Translations under genes and position numbers: made by a program
In this document: positions 60,607 to 64,000 of the stretch, one piece after another
How positions within the stretch are numbered: the first letter of the stretch is position 1
How the letters are laid out: each line of letters starts with the position of its first letter
Notes under the pieces: model-generated
The model's input: the letters and a program-made list of their open reading frames with translations, nothing else
Database searches by the model: none
What the model was told of the DNA's origin: nothing
Assembly (NCBI GenBank): GCA_029204225.1
Contig: CM055102.1
Coordinates: forward strand, 62,479,168 to 62,543,167
DNA: 64,000 nt
Reading direction: 5' to 3'
Source: Diphasiastrum complanatum
Taxonomy: Eukaryota; Streptophyta; Lycopodiopsida; Lycopodiales; Lycopodiaceae

Positions 60607-63600
60607 ATTTGAAATTTAACAAAATCCACTAAACTCACTCAAACTCTATATTCACAAAAATCAAGGTTTGAACTTGGATATCCATTGCCACTACATAACT
60701 CTTTCAACAAATGACTTCAAGTATAGTTCCCTAATTGTCTTCATGACATGATGTACATTCCAAGTTAATCATCTTCATTAAAATGCACTTCTACTAAGTG
60801 CCTCCTTTGAATTATACAGACTCCCCTTTTGTTTTTTGATGAGACATTTTATTGGAAGAAATATTTCAGTATTTATTTGTGATACTATATAGTGTTATAA
60901 CACATATTTGCTATCTTAGTACTAGCTATGACTTTTTAAAGCATCCTTGTGCAATGTGCCATAAATTGATGTTTGGGAAAAACCCTCAACTTTATGTATG
61001 TATCGATGCCTTGGCACTATCTAGCCATCATTAGGGATGGCCTCTAATGTTGATAGTAATATTTACTCTTTCTACAATGTACATTTTTGTTTATAATGGA
61101 GTAGTCTTTAGTCAACTTTCTTAACAACAAAAGAAAAATAGAAGAATAAGTAAAGCAAATGCTAAATATTATTGATTAGATGAAGGGACCTTTCCATCCT
61201 TAAAAAAATTTATAGATTTTGAATTTTGAAAGCAAACAAGAAGGATAAATTGAATACAAGAATGCACAACTGTAAGCATGTGCACTTATTGTTTTGCATT
61301 ACTATCTAGTGTCTTATAGTACTTTTTAACCCTGCCTATTTCTTGAATATACATGTTTATAGTTTTTGTTTCATTGAAATGAAGTCAACTTTATTAAAGT
61401 AACTTATGATGTTGGTACTCCGTATCATCATATACCAATGAATTTGAAAATAATTGTTTGTGTGCATACATTTCTTTCTTAAATTTCCTATGAATTCCAA
61501 ACAATGTCTTTATTGTAAAGAACAATGTCCCATTGCTTCAAAATCTTGTCATTGCAACATGTTTATTACACACATCTGATACCTAAATGATAGAAGTTTT
61601 TGGGGTTCAAAATTTTCATGTGTACATTTTTCATCTATATGAGATGCTGACATTGTAACAATTTTGATCTCAAATCAGAAGCTATTCAAGACTTCTAGCT
61701 TATCAACAACTTTGATATTTGGTATCATTGATTTAATTGTTTATAGAAATATCACTCTAATATAGTTGTTTTATGAATGTTGGCAAAAAGATTAGTTTCT
61801 TGTATTGTTATTTTTTATGGTGATTTGGTGAATCACTAGTTCAAGGTACTATCTGTATATATAAATCAATAATCTAAAAACTAGCAACAATAAAAAAACC
61901 TTGTTTTCTATGACATGAACATTATATGAATGTTAAGAAATATTAAAATCATGGCCATTAATATAGGTTTGTTTTGATTTTGATGATTTCCATTGAATAT
62001 AAATAAGTTATCATGGCTCTCCTCCAACTAATGAAACAACCTAAAAGTTATGTAATGTTGCCAATATCTCTTGAAGACTTAACACAAACATTTAGGGTTA
62101 CAAGTTATGATTTTTATTAGATAAAGACAATCGATTGAAGCAAACCACATACATGAAATATGATCTACACATCTAGAAAAGCACACTACTAATTTAACTA
62201 CAACTCATTTGTGACAAAAAAATTTTCTTGTTGGTCATTTTTCATACTTGAACATGCATTTGATATAAATACATCCACTTTTTTCAATTGTTAATGTGGT
62301 GTTGGGCATAGATACCAATGCACAAGTAGGAAATTTTAATATTATTCTTGTAAATAATATTAAAAAATGTGCATAAACAATTTTCACATTAAAAATGATA
62401 ATTTTTAAGTAGAAGTTTTAAAAAGTACTCAACATATAGCATCACCGACTACCTAGATAGACAAACATATTTTTCTTTTCTTTAATCATGTGATTTGCTA
62501 TACATACTAGTTGGCACAAATGCTATTAACTATGCAGGACAACTTTTTTCATTGGCAATAATTAGCACTTTCAATCTTCATTACCTCTTGCTTCATTTGC
62601 ACTTTTCCTTGTTATACTTTTTCAATTAGGGAATTGGTGATTTCAAATCTTCACAAAAATAATAGATGTTGATATATCATTCTTATTTAGTATTTGGATG
62701 TGTTTATTGGTTTTGTATATTCTATTTTTAAATATGTAAAGCCTAAAGTGGTATGCCATCAATATCAAACCAATCCAATGAATAATTTGCAAGTACTATG
62801 CAAAGATGAGCTTCCAAGTGTCCAAATTTGTGTTGCTTGTTGAATGTACTCTGTACAATTGTAGAGTATGAAACCTAGCATGAGACTTAAGATTCATCCA
62901 CTTGATTTTATAAAGCAAATGTATTTGAAACTACCTCGTTGTAGACAACATGCACTTATTAAGTCACACATATGCATATGTGATAGATAAAACAATTCAA
63001 TGATAGTTATTACAAATAGCATGGCATTTATTATTTCACAACTTTTTCTGCCTTCATTTATTGATTTTGGATTGAATGATCAAATCACATGAAATTTTTG
63101 TATAAATCTCAATGTCAAATTTTGCTTTATTCCAAACTTGCATCTATAGATGTGATGTCTAGTACAACTTAAACCATCATGTAGCTTGTTGTGTTCTCAC
63201 CGACAAATCTCTTTAGATCATATTTTAGGTGGCTTAGTTCATGGCTCTTTGAAAATAACGATAAACAAAATAGAACAACAATTTTAGTTTTTCCAACATA
63301 CAAGCTTCATGTGTTAGAACAAACATTTCTCAACATTTGAAAATGTCTAAAGTTTGACTCTAAGATTCAACATAAAGAAAATTTTAAGAGAGAAAAAAAG
63401 ACAGAAGTTATGAAGTTGCTCAATATGTTTCTCAATCTAATAAATGTTATAGGGCCACATGGACTCCATCATTGAAATATATTTATGACTTCTTTTTTGC
63501 TTAAATGCATATTTTCTCCACAAATTTTCTAGCTTCTCCACCAATGTTTCCATCATTCTCTTTATCATAGAGAATTAAAAGTATACACATTTCATCAATG

Positions 63601-64000
63601 TTTCAAGCAATTGACATTTTCATTTGATGAACCTTAGAAATGATAATTGTAATCCCAAATCCAAATGTTGTTTGCCCTTTGAATAATGTAAGCACTCATG
63701 GTGTCTTTGCCACTAAGAAATCAATGGGCAAGAACAATATTTAGTATTTTATTTATCCTCAAATGTGCCTTGTTGTAAGTACTAGCCACAATTTTTATTT
63801 AGTGATTTTCTTAATCATTTGTTTTGGATAATTGTTGAATGCTTAAATTACATGGCTATCTAATTATCTAACTCCCACATGTTTTCATGAAGCATGCCAT
63901 ACAAAAAGAAAAACTAGTGCAAAAGCCTCATGCTGATTAACAAAACAACATTTGAAAGAGAAGCAAGTTATCAAAGATTCATTTAACTTTAGAAAATGTA
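60607..64000. other. AT-rich intergenic DNA, nothing recognised
   Basis: 3.4 kb without an ORF of note, without recognised TE motifs on either strand and without long repeats visible by eye. It may be old TE debris or unique DNA. Confidence 0.5.

Noticed and set aside
60607-64000. Possible second host gene at the right end
   Set aside because: No frame on either strand shows protein-like composition or splice-consistent exons; only short AT-rich ORFs are present.
1-64000. CRISPR arrays, tRNA or rRNA genes, organellar insertions
   Set aside because: No regularly spaced repeats, no tRNA-like cloverleaf or rRNA sequence was recognised; the tRNA-like matches are retrotransposon primer-binding sites only.

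Overview
This is a stretch of nuclear DNA from a land plant. It contains one recognisable host gene surrounded by, and filled with, degraded transposable elements. The gene matches the plant MAP3K-epsilon (M3KE1/MAPKKK7, Cdc7/Cdc15-like) family. It has GT-AG introns and no bacterial features. Introns of 7.1 and 13.4 kb, packed with Ty1/copia, LINE, hAT and Mutator-type debris, suggest a plant with a large, TE-rich genome. A gymnosperm, fern or lycophyte seems more likely than a compact-genome angiosperm, but this is inference and the species is not identifiable from the sequence alone.

Layout. 1-1530 (-): a Ty1/copia gag-pol remnant cut by the window edge. About 3060-5053: an unrecognised non-autonomous LTR-element remnant, with a Gag-like broken ORF followed by an LTR-like repeat; the repeat recurs inverted at 21346-22243. 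5054-7974: gene-poor upstream DNA with microsatellites and small tandem repeats, presumably holding the promoter and 5' UTR. 7975-43076 (+): M3KE1. I traced it exon by exon as 24 coding exons with all GT-AG junctions, all phases compatible, 4530 nt in total (1509 codons plus stop). Exons 1-10 encode a kinase domain with all catalytic residues, exons 11-13 a low-conservation linker, and exons 14-24 the helical ARM/HEAT-like C-terminal half, split by a second variable linker in exon 19. Intron 6 holds copia and hAT debris. Intron 7 holds a MITE-like element, LINEs, the inverted LTR-like repeat, a degenerate copia and a Mutator-like element with a 9-bp target-site duplication. Intron 10 holds a LINE. 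43077-47000: gene-poor downstream DNA. 47040-52193 (+): a copia element inserted in the RNase H region of another copia. 52936-54439: a gypsy RT fragment framed by a 34-bp direct repeat. 55164-60606: a copia element whose middle is replaced by an inverted gypsy gag-pol segment. 60607-64000: AT-rich DNA with nothing recognisable.

The only gene likely to be functional is M3KE1. The mobile elements all show stops, frameshifts or missing parts and appear to be fossils. The points of most interest are how the host gene stays intact despite more than 25 kb of inserted DNA, a duplicated (decoy) splice acceptor before exon 8, a degenerate S/T-G-x-L/A-D/E motif repeated in the linker, the GC-rich core of the Mutator-like element, a cluster of three strong hairpins in intron 6, and several chimeric retroelements. 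No RNA genes, CRISPR arrays or bacterial-type systems were seen.
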